From Ilumatobacteraceae bacterium (GTDB taxonomy: Bacteria > Actinomycetota > Acidimicrobiia > Acidimicrobiales > Ilumatobacteraceae): DNA of 15,459 nt. Under the pieces are notes generated by a model. That model saw only the letters and a program-made list of their open reading frames with translations, was not told the DNA's origin and searched no databases. Positions within the stretch are counted from its first letter, which is position 1. Each line of letters starts with the position of its first letter. Shown here piece by piece: positions 1 through 6,913 of this stretch. The position numbers and the translations under genes were made by a program. The stretch lies in the NCBI GenBank assembly GCA_023257035.1, contig JALRDI010000130.1, positions 1 to 15,459 of the forward strand. The letters run 5' to 3'.

Positions 1-791
1 AGGCTCACGTGATCGTCGACGTCACGGGAGTAATCGCAGCGAATCGCGGCTACACCTCATTTGTGCCAGTCCGTCAGGCTGATACCCGCAATGGAGCAGG
101 AGTTTCGACGAGCGACCCGATCACATATCGCTCACTCGAGATTCCTGTTGCAACATTGGGTGGTGTCCCCTCGACCGACATCGCCGCAATCTCGGCAACT
201 CTCACGGTCACCTCGACCGTTGCTCCATCGGTCGGTGGTTTCGCCACCGTCTATGCCTGCGACAGCGCTCCTCCGGATGCCTCAACCTTGAACTTCGTGA
301 CCGGACAAACGGTCGCCAACTCGTTCATCAGCCCACTTTCTGACGAAGGAAAACTCTGCGTCTACATCTATGGAGAAGCTGATGTCATCGTTGACATCAA
401 TGGAGTGTTCTCAGATGACTCGGCCTTCTCACCAATGCAGCCAAGCCGAGTTCTTGACACTCGATCAACAAGCGCAATCGGAACCCTCACAAAAGATGCA
501 ACCGATCTCGTGGTTCCGATCACAGTAGGGACGCAGTCACTTACGGGGCTCGACACAGTCGTCACTCTCAATGTCACCGCAGTTGGAACAGTTGCGCCTG
601 AAGTTGGTGGCTTCTTGACGGTCTATCCGTGCGGCGCCCGCCCAGATACATCGACCTTGAACTTCGTGACCGGACAAACCGTCGCCAACTCGATGGTTGC
701 CCCAGTATCTGCTCAAGGGACGGTCTGCGTGTACGTCTACGGGAAGGCTGACGTGCTTATCGACATCAATGGCATCAGCCAGGCGAAATAG
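1..791 (+). CDS. Secreted/surface protein with tandem ~123-residue repeats (3' part of gene, 5' end outside window)
   Basis: The reading frame is open from the first bases (position 3 is in frame) to TAG at 789-791, so the gene begins upstream. The GTG at 9 is not a credible start: read with the preceding codons it gives AHVIVDVTGV, the same motif that closes the later repeats (ADVIVDINGVF, ADVLIDINGIS). Two full repeat units are visible. Each has a DTR motif near its start, a GGF-TVY-C segment, the block STLNFVTGQTVANS, then a C-V-Y and a VIVD/LIDIN-G ending. The period is 123 residues, with one Cys pair per unit (the VYAC/VYPC Cys and the LCVY/VCVY Cys). Repeats of this style are familiar from secreted actinobacterial proteins of unknown or adhesive function. 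No anchor or transmembrane segment follows the last repeat, so it is probably secreted or held by its missing N-terminal part. Its place directly upstream of flp suggests, but does not prove, a surface or adhesion role. Confidence 0.85.
   Translation, partial: AHVIVDVTGVIAANRGYTSFVPVRQADTRNGAGVSTSDPITYRSLEIPVATLGGVPSTDIAAISATLTVTSTVAPSVGGFATVYACDSAPPDASTLNFVTGQTVANSFISPLSDEGKLCVYIYGEADVIVDINGVFSDDSAFSPMQPSRVLDTRSTSAIGTLTKDATDLVVPITVGTQSLTGLDTVVTLNVTAVGTVAPEVGGFLTVYPCGARPDTSTLNFVTGQTVANSMVAPVSAQGTVCVYVYGKADVLIDINGISQAK
285..692 (+). repeat. Near-identical 39-bp DNA blocks inside the protein repeats, 369 bp apart
   Basis: The stretch 285-323 recurs at 654-692 with very few mismatches, while the flanking repeat DNA has diverged much more. 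The offset of 369 bp equals 123 codons, so the copies are in frame. Both encode TLNFVTGQTVANS. This is consistent with recent duplication, gene conversion or unequal recombination between units. Confidence 0.8.
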
Positions 792-902
792 CACCTTTCA
801 ACATTTTTCAAATTTTTTCTCTCTCTCTGTAACAAGTTCGGTGGTCCAGACGATTGCAGTGATGTCCGCCAACAAGTCGGCGGTGAATAAAGGGAGAAAA
901 AC
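792..902 (+). promoter_or_regulatory. Upstream region of flp: T-rich tract, imperfect direct repeat, short hairpin, good RBS
   Basis: The 111-nt gap holds a T- and CT-rich tract (803-829), with no convincing stem before it. It also holds an imperfect direct repeat, AACAAGTTCGGTGGT at 831-845 and AACAAGTCGGCGGT at 871-884. The second copy overlaps a 5-bp GC stem, CCGCC at 866-870 with GGCGG at 879-883 and an 8-nt loop. The flp Shine-Dalgarno AGGGAG lies at 891-896, 6 nt before ATG 903. The tad operon promoter most likely lies here, but I could not place a -35/-10 pair with confidence. Confidence 0.5.
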
Positions 903-1088
903 ATGAAGAAATTAGTGATTTCATCACTCGTCCGCGTCTCACAGATTCGCGAATCAGCAGCTGACGACCAGGGCGGCGTAGCCGCCGAATATGGCGTGCT
1001 GCTTGCTGGCATTGTCGGCGTCGTCGCAATCGCTGCCGCCGCACTCGGCGGCCGAATCGGTGGCCTGTTCGACACCATCCTGCCGTGA
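903..1088 (+). CDS. flp: Flp-type (type IVb) major pilin
   Basis: This is a 61-residue prepilin, the structural subunit of the Tad pilus. The leader is about 24 residues and ends DQG. Cleavage is predicted between G24 and G25, which puts E29 at +5 and Y30 at +6, the Glu-Tyr pair typical of Flp pilins. The mature part (GVAAEYGVLLAGIVGVV and onward) is one hydrophobic helix with a short polar tail, typical in length for the family. ATG 903 follows an AGGGAG ribosome binding site at 6 nt. The stop (1086-1088) overlaps the GTG of the next gene by 4 nt, and a strong hairpin begins 7 nt after it. As first gene of the operon with a good RBS it should be the most abundant product. The prepilin peptidase at 6914-7564 is the likely processing enzyme. 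Confidence 0.95.
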   Translation: MKKLVISSLVRVSQIRESAADDQGGVAAEYGVLLAGIVGVVAIAAAALGGRIGGLFDTILP

Positions 1089-1507
1089 CTCGTTCTCCCT
1101 GGTTGGGTCTGGGATTACCCCGACCCAACCACCGGGAGTCCGATTCTGCCGACGCTGGTCTTGCTGCTGTCGAGTTTGCACTCATCGTTCCACTCATCGT
1201 GGTTCTTCTCTTCGCTGTCGTTACCGCCGGAACCGCAGCAGCAGGGCAACTAAGTCTTCAAGCAGCTGCCCGTGACGGTGCTCGTGCCGAGTCAGTTATG
1301 CCGAACTCAGGCTGCGCAACTGCGATTGACAGGCTTGCCAACACGTCAGCAACGGTTGGTGACATTTCCTGCACCACCGCTGTGTCGTGCCCAGCCGAGC
1401 GCAACAACATCGAGATCAGCGCTAACAGAATCGTTTCGATTCCACTGCTTGGCGATCGCACAATCGCCTTATCAGCATCAGCCTCCTACGAATGTGTAGC
1501 CGGATAA
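1085..1507 (+). CDS. tadE: TadE-like minor pilin/pseudopilin
   Basis: The 140-residue protein has a 25-residue leader followed by DAG|LAAVEFALIVP. G25|L26 is a prepilin-peptidase site with Glu30 at +5 and Phe31 at +6, as in TadE pseudopilins. One transmembrane helix follows (about 31-53), then the conserved QAAARDGAR segment and an outer domain with four Cys (positions 77, 96, 102 and 137), probably forming disulfides. The GTG start at 1085 overlaps the flp stop (GTGA) and has no recognisable Shine-Dalgarno, so reinitiation after flp is likely. The first 20 codons carry the stem-loop at 1095-1138. That segment lies before the cleavage site and is free to carry RNA structure. A TTG at 1103 is a less likely alternative start. 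Confidence 0.88.
   Translation: MTRSPWLGLGLPRPNHRESDSADAGLAAVEFALIVPLIVVLLFAVVTAGTAAAGQLSLQAAARDGARAESVMPNSGCATAIDRLANTSATVGDISCTTAVSCPAERNNIEISANRIVSIPLLGDRTIALSASASYECVAG
1095..1138 (+). promoter_or_regulatory. Strong intra-operon hairpin at the flp/tadE junction
   Basis: GGTTGGGTC (1101-1109) pairs perfectly with GACCCAACC (1122-1130). The stem extends inward across one T/C mismatch through GGG (1111-1113) and CCC (1118-1120) to an ATTA tetraloop. It extends outward through T1100-A1131 and, after a CC bulge, CTCCC (1095-1099) with GGGAG (1134-1138). That is 18 base pairs in 44 nt. No U-run follows, so it is not a canonical intrinsic terminator. A 3' stabiliser or processing boundary for flp mRNA, or a brake on tadE translation, fits better. 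Confidence 0.75.
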
Positions 1508-1518
1508 CGGAACCATCA

Positions 1519-2478
1519 ATGTTGAACAATGCCTCACAACTCAATCACTCCGACAGAGGCTCGATCTCTGTGCTGTTCGCAGTAGCAGTGCTCCCGATGT
1601 TGGCAATGACTGCCGTCGTGGCTGATGTTGGCATGGTGCATGCCAAACGTCAGGAACTCCAGACCGGGGTCGAGGCCGCAGCAATTGCCGGCGCTGCAAA
1701 GTTGGCAAGAGGCTCATCGGCATGTGTCGGTTACGACGCCGTGATTAGCGCCAATATCGATTCAATTTCCTCGCTCACGACGAACTGCACAACATCATCC
1801 AATGCAGCCCACGATGTCGTCACTGTCGATGCAGAAGGTTCAGCCACGCTTGCGTTTTCGCAGCTGCTTGGCCGATCCGATGCGTCGATTACGTCGACAG
1901 CTTCAGTCAAAGTTGGTCCAGCACGCTCTGCTGTCGGCCTGCGTCCTATTGCGCTCTGCGCAGAGCACCCAGCATTGCAGGACTGGATTTCATCAGGAAT
2001 GACATCGACCGCCACCTACACAATTTTTGTCGAATCTGACGGAGCGACGTGTGGTGGTGACGTTCCAGGCAACTGGTCAATGATCGATTTTGATGGAGGA
2101 TCGAATTCGAACTCTGAACTGCAAGATCGCATCGTCAATGGATATCAATCCGAGATTGTCCTTCCGGTCACGCTCAATGGAGACCCTGGAATTCCGACAC
2201 CAAGTATCGACATCGATGCATTGATTGGCTCCACCATCACAATTCCTGTGTTCAGTGATGCGCGCTCAAGCGGAGCAGGGTCCGAATACGACCTTCACGG
2301 ATTCACCAGCGTTGAAATTCTCGATGCTGTCATGACTGGCGCTGCATCACAACGGCACATCGATGTTCGTTTCACCCCGCAAACACTTGGAGAAGGCCTC
2401 GCCGGAGGGATTGCTGTTAATTACGGCAGCCAATCATTTCAAATCTGCTCACTCGAAGGGACAGGAGACTGCTCATGA
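1519..2478 (+). CDS. tadG: TadG-like pilus assembly protein
   Basis: About 319 residues. The N-terminus (DRGSISVLFAVAVLPMLAM) is a single membrane helix, followed by ADVGMVHAKRQELQTGVEAAAIAGAAKL, the TadE/TadG signature. Unlike TadE, the position five residues after the Gly is Leu rather than Glu, so processing by the prepilin peptidase is doubtful. The outer region contains RPIALC, NWSMIDFDGGSNSNSE, an NGYQSE segment, GDPGIPTP and a late TIPVF block, a pattern I associate with actinobacterial and related TadG-like proteins. No von Willebrand A domain is visible, so it is shorter than proteobacterial TadG. ATG 1519 is chosen because CGGAA precedes it at about 7 nt and it clears the tadE stop. 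An in-frame ATG at 1492 overlaps tadE by 16 nt and has no RBS. Confidence 0.82.
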   Translation: MLNNASQLNHSDRGSISVLFAVAVLPMLAMTAVVADVGMVHAKRQELQTGVEAAAIAGAAKLARGSSACVGYDAVISANIDSISSLTTNCTTSSNAAHDVVTVDAEGSATLAFSQLLGRSDASITSTASVKVGPARSAVGLRPIALCAEHPALQDWISSGMTSTATYTIFVESDGATCGGDVPGNWSMIDFDGGSNSNSELQDRIVNGYQSEIVLPVTLNGDPGIPTPSIDIDALIGSTITIPVFSDARSSGAGSEYDLHGFTSVEILDAVMTGAASQRHIDVRFTPQTLGEGLAGGIAVNYGSQSFQICSLEGTGDCS

Positions 2479-3101
2479 GCCGTTCACCTCTCAACTCACG
2501 ACGATCGATGCCTGGTCGCAATATTGCCGCTCCCCTCGGAGCCGGACTTCTTGTCATGGTCGGCACCTATGCACTCGTCGGCACCTCCGATGAGACCGGT
2601 GTAGCCAACGAGGACCTCTTCCCAACCGTGGTCGTTCTCGAACCGATCGCAGCTGGCACTGACACGGCTGTGATCAATGACTCGCTCGAGATCCGCATGC
2701 TGCCCAACTCGGTGCGCCCTGATGGGGCCCTCAGCGACCTTGAATCAATACCTGCTGGTGTGCTCGCTAGTGACGCAGTCACCGGCGAGCAACTCCTCCA
2801 ATCTTCAATCGCTCTCGATGCGGTAGACGCACTCGGTGGTGGTTTTACTTCGATCTCCGTTCGTGTCGATGCCCAACGTTGGGCGGGACCATACGGGGCG
2901 ACTGGTGATGCTGTCGACATTTACCGATCTGGAGAAACAATCGAACTCATCGTCTCTGATGCGGTCATCATTAGCGCTCCATCAATTGAGGAACTTGATC
3001 CAAGAGCCGAATCGATCGTGACACTGGCCGTTCCCAACGAGTCGATCACCCAAGTCATTTCGGCCGCTTCTCAGAACGAGATCTGGATGGTCGGCGCATG
3101 A
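2475..3101 (+). CDS. cpaB: CpaB/RcpC-like Flp pilus assembly protein
   Basis: This 208-residue protein has a short basic N-terminus, one membrane helix (about 17-36, with GAGLLVMVGTYALVG) and an extracytoplasmic domain. The part after the helix, TVVVLEPIAAGT through LPNSVRPDGAL, SIPAGVLASDAVTGEQLL and the later TLAVPNE segment, follows the SAF-fold then RcpC order of CpaB proteins. In Gram-negative Tad systems CpaB works with the secretin. No secretin is encoded here, so it probably acts at the membrane or wall in a monoderm envelope. ATG 2475 overlaps the tadG stop (ATGA) and has a strong AGGAG at 2463-2467 with 7-nt spacing. The next gene again overlaps by ATGA at 3098. Confidence 0.85.
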   Translation: MSRSPLNSRRSMPGRNIAAPLGAGLLVMVGTYALVGTSDETGVANEDLFPTVVVLEPIAAGTDTAVINDSLEIRMLPNSVRPDGALSDLESIPAGVLASDAVTGEQLLQSSIALDAVDALGGGFTSISVRVDAQRWAGPYGATGDAVDIYRSGETIELIVSDAVIISAPSIEELDPRAESIVTLAVPNESITQVISAASQNEIWMVGA

Positions 3102-3871
3102 ACACTCACAACATCATCGCCGTCGTTTCTCCGAAAGGTGGCAACGGTAAAACCACGGTCTCAGCAAACCTTGCGGTATCACTTGCTCGCCGTGAACCAA
3201 CCGTCATCGTCGACCTCGATGTGCACTTCGGAGATGTCGAATATGCACTCCGCATGAAACCGATTCACCGACTCGACGACCTCGTACAAGCGGTGCTTGA
3301 AGAACGAGACGATATTTCGGGCCTCCTTTCTGCGCACCCGAGCGGCTTGGATGTCCTCTGCGCACCACATGATCCAGTCGCAGCAGACCGTCTCAACCCA
3401 CTCGATGCCTTCGCTGTTGTCGACCGCCTCGCCGAGCAAGGTCAACCAGTTGTCCTCGACACCGCTGGAGGAATTTCTGACTATTCACTCGGAGCCCTCG
3501 ACCGGGCCCGCCACATTGTGCTCGTCTGCGGTACTGATGTTCCGTCGATTCAGGCAGGCCGTAAACTCCTTGCGACAATGAACGAACTCGACATGCCGCT
3601 CGACCGGGTTCACCTTGTTGTTAATCGCTCAAATACTCAAGTCGGATTGAACGTGAATGATGTTGAGGAAGTGCTCGGACTCTCAGCCTCATTGCTCGTT
3701 CCGGATCACCCAAGCCTTGCAGCAGGCATGAACAGTGGTAGCCCGGTGACCGAATCAAGCCCTAAGTCATCGATCGCACAAGCCTTCAATGACTTCGCAG
3801 ATGACCTCCTCGGCATCAGCGCAGGTCCCCGCAGAAAGTTCCTCGTCCTGAAGCAAGGTAAGTCATCATGA
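3098..3871 (+). CDS. cpaE: CpaE/TadZ-like ParA/MinD-family ATPase
   Basis: The 257-residue protein has a deviant Walker A motif, SPKGGNGKTT (K13, K18 and T19), a VIVDLD segment at 36-41, and Walker B VVLDTAGG with D121. This is the SIMIBI ATPase fold used by CpaE/TadZ to place and initiate Tad pilus assembly sites. Canonical CpaE carries an N-terminal receiver-like domain of about 130 residues. Here the ATPase core starts at residue 5, so that domain is absent. It overlaps its neighbours by ATGA on both sides (3098 and 3868), locking it between cpaB and cpaF. A general ParA or MinD role is unlikely given this context. Confidence 0.9.
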   Translation: MNTHNIIAVVSPKGGNGKTTVSANLAVSLARREPTVIVDLDVHFGDVEYALRMKPIHRLDDLVQAVLEERDDISGLLSAHPSGLDVLCAPHDPVAADRLNPLDAFAVVDRLAEQGQPVVLDTAGGISDYSLGALDRARHIVLVCGTDVPSIQAGRKLLATMNELDMPLDRVHLVVNRSNTQVGLNVNDVEEVLGLSASLLVPDHPSLAAGMNSGSPVTESSPKSSIAQAFNDFADDLLGISAGPRRKFLVLKQGKSS

Positions 3872-5220
3872 GCTTGGCAGCGAGGTTTGATACGAGGGCT
3901 ACTCCATTGCTTACCGATGCTCCTCAGCGGGAGCAATCAGATGAGTCCATCTCTGAATTTGTCGATGACCTCAGCCACTGCCCGCTTCAGCGGGATGAAC
4001 TCTCCGCCGTCGTTGACACGGTTAGGGCTTCGCTCCAGGTTGCAACACGAGATCAACAGGTTGTCGGCGAACAACTGCGTCGTCTCGCGGAGCGCGAGGT
4101 CGATGACATTCTTGCGAAGCATGCAATCACTGACCGGCAACAACTCATGGACACACGTGATGCCGTGCTCGATGAGCTACTTGGCTACGGACCTCTGCAA
4201 GAACTTCTCGATCGCTCCGAAATCTCCGAAATTATGGTCAATGGCCACCAGCAGATTTTCGTCGAGCGGAAAGGCCGACTCGAACGCACTAGTCGGAGTT
4301 TTGATAGCGAGGAGCACCTAAGGGCGGTCATCGATCGCATGGTGAGATCATCAGGTCGCCGCGTTGATCAATCATCACCCATGGTTGATGCCCGCCTGCC
4401 TGATGGCTCGCGTTTGAACGTCGTGCTCCCACCACTTGCAGTTGATGGGCCTTCCATCACTATTCGAAAATTCACTGCCCAACATCTCACGAGCACCGAC
4501 CTCGTTGAACGGGGTGCTCTGTCGAGCGAGGCGGCCGACTTCCTCGCTCAGGCTGTTTCACAACGGCGAAACATCATTGTCAGTGGTGGTACTGGCACCG
4601 GTAAAACCACGATGCTCAACGTGCTCTCATCACATATTGCACGGAGCGAACGTGTGGTCACGGTGGAAGATGCGGTCGAACTGCAACTCGACATGCCAAA
4701 CATCATTCGCTTGGAATCACGACCAGCCAACACCGAGGGGGCAGGGGCGGTCACGATACGTGATCTCGTTCGAAACTCTCTTCGCATGCGCCCAGACCGA
4801 ATCGTCGTCGGCGAGGTTCGCGGAGCCGAGGCACTGGACATGCTCCAAGCAATGAATACCGGTCACGATGGATCGCTCTCGACGTTGCACGCAAATAACC
4901 CAAGAGATGCAATTCGCCGCCTCGAAACAATGGTCCTCCTCGGCGGGGTCGATCTTCCGCTCAGAGCGATTCGAGAGCAAGTTGCTTCGGCCGTGGACCT
5001 CATCGTTCAGTTGACTCGAGGCGCCGATGGATCTCGCTTTGTCTCCTCCATCACCGAGGTCGTGGGTCTCGAAGGCGATGTCGTATCGACCGCTGAACTC
5101 TTCCACCGGCCGACTGGACCGGACCAAGCCCGAACAGCGGCACCCTCTCTCATGAGCACTGGCGTGACCTCGCAACTCGTTCAATGGTCAGTAGCTGACT
5201 CAGGCCGGGTGAACTCATGA
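3868..5220 (+). CDS. cpaF: CpaF/TadA secretion ATPase of the Tad pilus
   Basis: This is a 450-residue type II/IV secretion ATPase that powers Flp pilus assembly on the cytoplasmic face. The N-terminal domain has LGYGPLQELL and SEISEIMVNG (about 105-125), typical of CpaF. Walker A is GGTGTGKT (240-247), the Asp box region is VTVEDAVELQL (264-274), Walker B-like RIVVGEVRG lies at 311-319, and the His box TGHDGSLSTLHAN at 331-343. All key motifs are intact. The start overlaps cpaE by ATGA, with AGG about 9 nt upstream. The C-terminal ~45 residues are low in motif content. The gene is followed directly by tadB with another ATGA overlap. The TadA type of pilus motor is often thought to drive both extension and retraction, and no separate retraction ATPase is seen. 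Confidence 0.96.
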   Translation: MSLAARFDTRATPLLTDAPQREQSDESISEFVDDLSHCPLQRDELSAVVDTVRASLQVATRDQQVVGEQLRRLAEREVDDILAKHAITDRQQLMDTRDAVLDELLGYGPLQELLDRSEISEIMVNGHQQIFVERKGRLERTSRSFDSEEHLRAVIDRMVRSSGRRVDQSSPMVDARLPDGSRLNVVLPPLAVDGPSITIRKFTAQHLTSTDLVERGALSSEAADFLAQAVSQRRNIIVSGGTGTGKTTMLNVLSSHIARSERVVTVEDAVELQLDMPNIIRLESRPANTEGAGAVTIRDLVRNSLRMRPDRIVVGEVRGAEALDMLQAMNTGHDGSLSTLHANNPRDAIRRLETMVLLGGVDLPLRAIREQVASAVDLIVQLTRGADGSRFVSSITEVVGLEGDVVSTAELFHRPTGPDQARTAAPSLMSTGVTSQLVQWSVADSGRVNS

Positions 5221-6062
5221 CTTCTGTTGCCACCGTGGCCTTCGGTGCCGCAGCCGCGTGGATAATTTCATGGGTTCTCGAAATTCGCGCCGCATCGCGC
5301 ATCAGTGCTCATGCAAGGGCTCAACTCGGCCTTCGTCCAGATCTCGTCGATCATGCACGCCCACGGCCAACATTGAGCCGGTCGGCACAACGCAAACTTC
5401 TCATCGGGCTGGTCATCTCGATACTCGCAACGCTCATGATCGGCCCAATTGGTGTCGTCCTCGGGGCAATCCCTACCCTCGTTGCTCGTTTCTTTAACAA
5501 CCGATCATCACGAAAGCGCCAGCGTGCACTTGATAATGCTCTTGCGCCGGCACTGCAGCGGATCGTCGATCAGTTGAGTGTCGGGCGAACGGTGACTTCC
5601 GCAATCGAGGCCTCCATCGAACATGCATCTGCTCCACTCGATGGGATATTCCGCCGGGTGGTCAGTGACAACAACGTTGGAATTCCGATTGACGAATCAC
5701 TCAGTTCAATTGCATCGGAAGAACGCAACCAGCACCTCGACATCATCGCTTCTGCTCTTGCTTTGCATGCTCAACACGGGGGTTCGCTAACAGACATCCT
5801 CATAGCGGTACTTGAATCAATCGAAGAGGAAGATCGCCTGCGTCGCGACCTCCTCACATTGACCGCTGACGCTCGACTCAGCGCAAACGTTCTTCTTGCG
5901 ATGCCCATCGGCGCCCTTGCCATCACCTCACTCCTCAGCCCGGGCTATGCAACCCCACTCATCGCCACGTCTACAGGGCAGATCATGAGCGTTGGTGGTG
6001 TCGTGCTCGGATCGCTCGGTGTGTTGTGGCTACGCCACCTTGCACAACCGGAGACAGCTTGA
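5217..6062 (+). CDS. tadB: TadB-like type II secretion F-domain platform protein
   Basis: 281 residues with an N-terminal membrane helix, a cluster of hydrophobic segments at about 62-95, a cytoplasmic T2SF (GspF-like) domain, and two C-terminal helices (about 225-243 and 253-273). The cytoplasmic part contains the helical motif ALAPALQRIVDQLSVG and then HGGSLTDILIAVLESIEEEDRLRRD, which matches the conserved GGSLAEVL-type motif of TadB. With TadC it forms the inner-membrane platform that the CpaF motor works on. It overlaps cpaF by ATGA and its stop shares one base with the tadC start (TGATG). Confidence 0.9.
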   Translation: MTSVATVAFGAAAAWIISWVLEIRAASRISAHARAQLGLRPDLVDHARPRPTLSRSAQRKLLIGLVISILATLMIGPIGVVLGAIPTLVARFFNNRSSRKRQRALDNALAPALQRIVDQLSVGRTVTSAIEASIEHASAPLDGIFRRVVSDNNVGIPIDESLSSIASEERNQHLDIIASALALHAQHGGSLTDILIAVLESIEEEDRLRRDLLTLTADARLSANVLLAMPIGALAITSLLSPGYATPLIATSTGQIMSVGGVVLGSLGVLWLRHLAQPETA

Positions 6063-6874
6063 TGTCATCGACCACGGCCAGCATTGCAGCAGCAGCTGCA
6101 TTCGGAAGTGCAGCATGTATTGTCACCGCCGTTGCACGTCCTGCGCTTGTATCGGCGCAGCAAAAACTCGCTGCCGCGCTTTCAACGGCGAAACTGTCAC
6201 GGCCAATCGCTTCGCGGGTAGATGCACTCGGGCCTGTCGCCGGCTCGACTGATCAGATCGCGCAGCTCCTACGTTCGCAACTCATCTACGCATCGATTAC
6301 CGCTGTGATCACAACGTTGCTCATGATCACAAATCCATCAGCGACCTCGATCCTGGCCGGTGGAGTAGCGATCGCTGGTGCCTGGCAACTACCGCTCATT
6401 GCAGCTCGACGCGCTGAGACTGTGCGGTGCGCATCAATCGACCGAGAACTCACGAGTGCGCTCGGAGAGATCGTGATGGGCGTTGAAGCTGGTCTCACAT
6501 TTGAGTCGGTCATCAACTACTACGCGAAACGCCATGCCACACCGTTGAGTGCTGAGTTCGCTCACATGTCACAACTCCTTCAGGCGGGCCGTACCCGCCG
6601 CGAAGCGATCTCCGAACTCACCCGCCGCAACCCAACATCAATCCTTCGTTCATTCGCAGCAGCAATCGAACAAAATCAGACATTAGGAACTCCGCTCGCG
6701 GCAGTGTTGCGCAAACAAGCCGAGACAACACGCCGGCACCGACGCCAAGCTGCCGAGACACGAGCTGCTGCAGTCTCAATGAAAATGATCTTTCCAACGG
6801 TGTTCTGCATCCTTCCTCTCCTGATGATCGTGGTGGTCGGGCCGGCAATCGTGCGGCTCATGGAGGTGCTCTAG
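6062..6874 (+). CDS. tadC: TadC-like type II secretion F-domain platform protein
   Basis: 270 residues and the partner of TadB. It has an N-terminal helix, a central hydrophobic pair around 75-110, then the T2SF domain with LGEIVMGVEAGLTFESVI and a basic RKQAETTRRHRRQAAETRAAA segment. The final helix, FPTVFCILPLLMIVVVGPAI, closes the protein as is usual for TadC. ATG 6062 is preferred over an in-frame GTG at 6026: GGAG (6050-6053) lies 8 nt upstream of 6062, and this choice gives the minimal 1-nt overlap with tadB. The downstream gap to the peptidase (about 39 nt) is the only clear break in the overlap chain after tadG. Confidence 0.9.
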   Translation: MSSTTASIAAAAAFGSAACIVTAVARPALVSAQQKLAAALSTAKLSRPIASRVDALGPVAGSTDQIAQLLRSQLIYASITAVITTLLMITNPSATSILAGGVAIAGAWQLPLIAARRAETVRCASIDRELTSALGEIVMGVEAGLTFESVINYYAKRHATPLSAEFAHMSQLLQAGRTRREAISELTRRNPTSILRSFAAAIEQNQTLGTPLAAVLRKQAETTRRHRRQAAETRAAAVSMKMIFPTVFCILPLLMIVVVGPAIVRLMEVL

Positions 6875-6913
6875 TGGAATTACACGGGCAATTTCTCCTT
6901 AACTCTGAGATAC

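Noticed and set aside
368..794. Minus-strand open frames in the repeat-protein gene
   Set aside because: They are antisense shadows without recognisable domains or ribosome binding sites.
781..829. Possible intrinsic terminator (T-rich tract) after the repeat protein
   Set aside because: The only stem near it is a 3-bp AGG/CCT pairing plus one more pair, too weak, and the T-run is interrupted.
854..890. TTGCAG ... TGAATA as a sigma-70 promoter for flp
   Set aside because: The spacer would be 24 nt and the -10 match is poor.
1492..1518. ATG 1492 as the start of the TadG-like gene
   Set aside because: It overlaps tadE by 16 nt, has no Shine-Dalgarno, and adds nine residues not needed for the membrane signal; ATG 1519 has CGGAA at a suitable distance.
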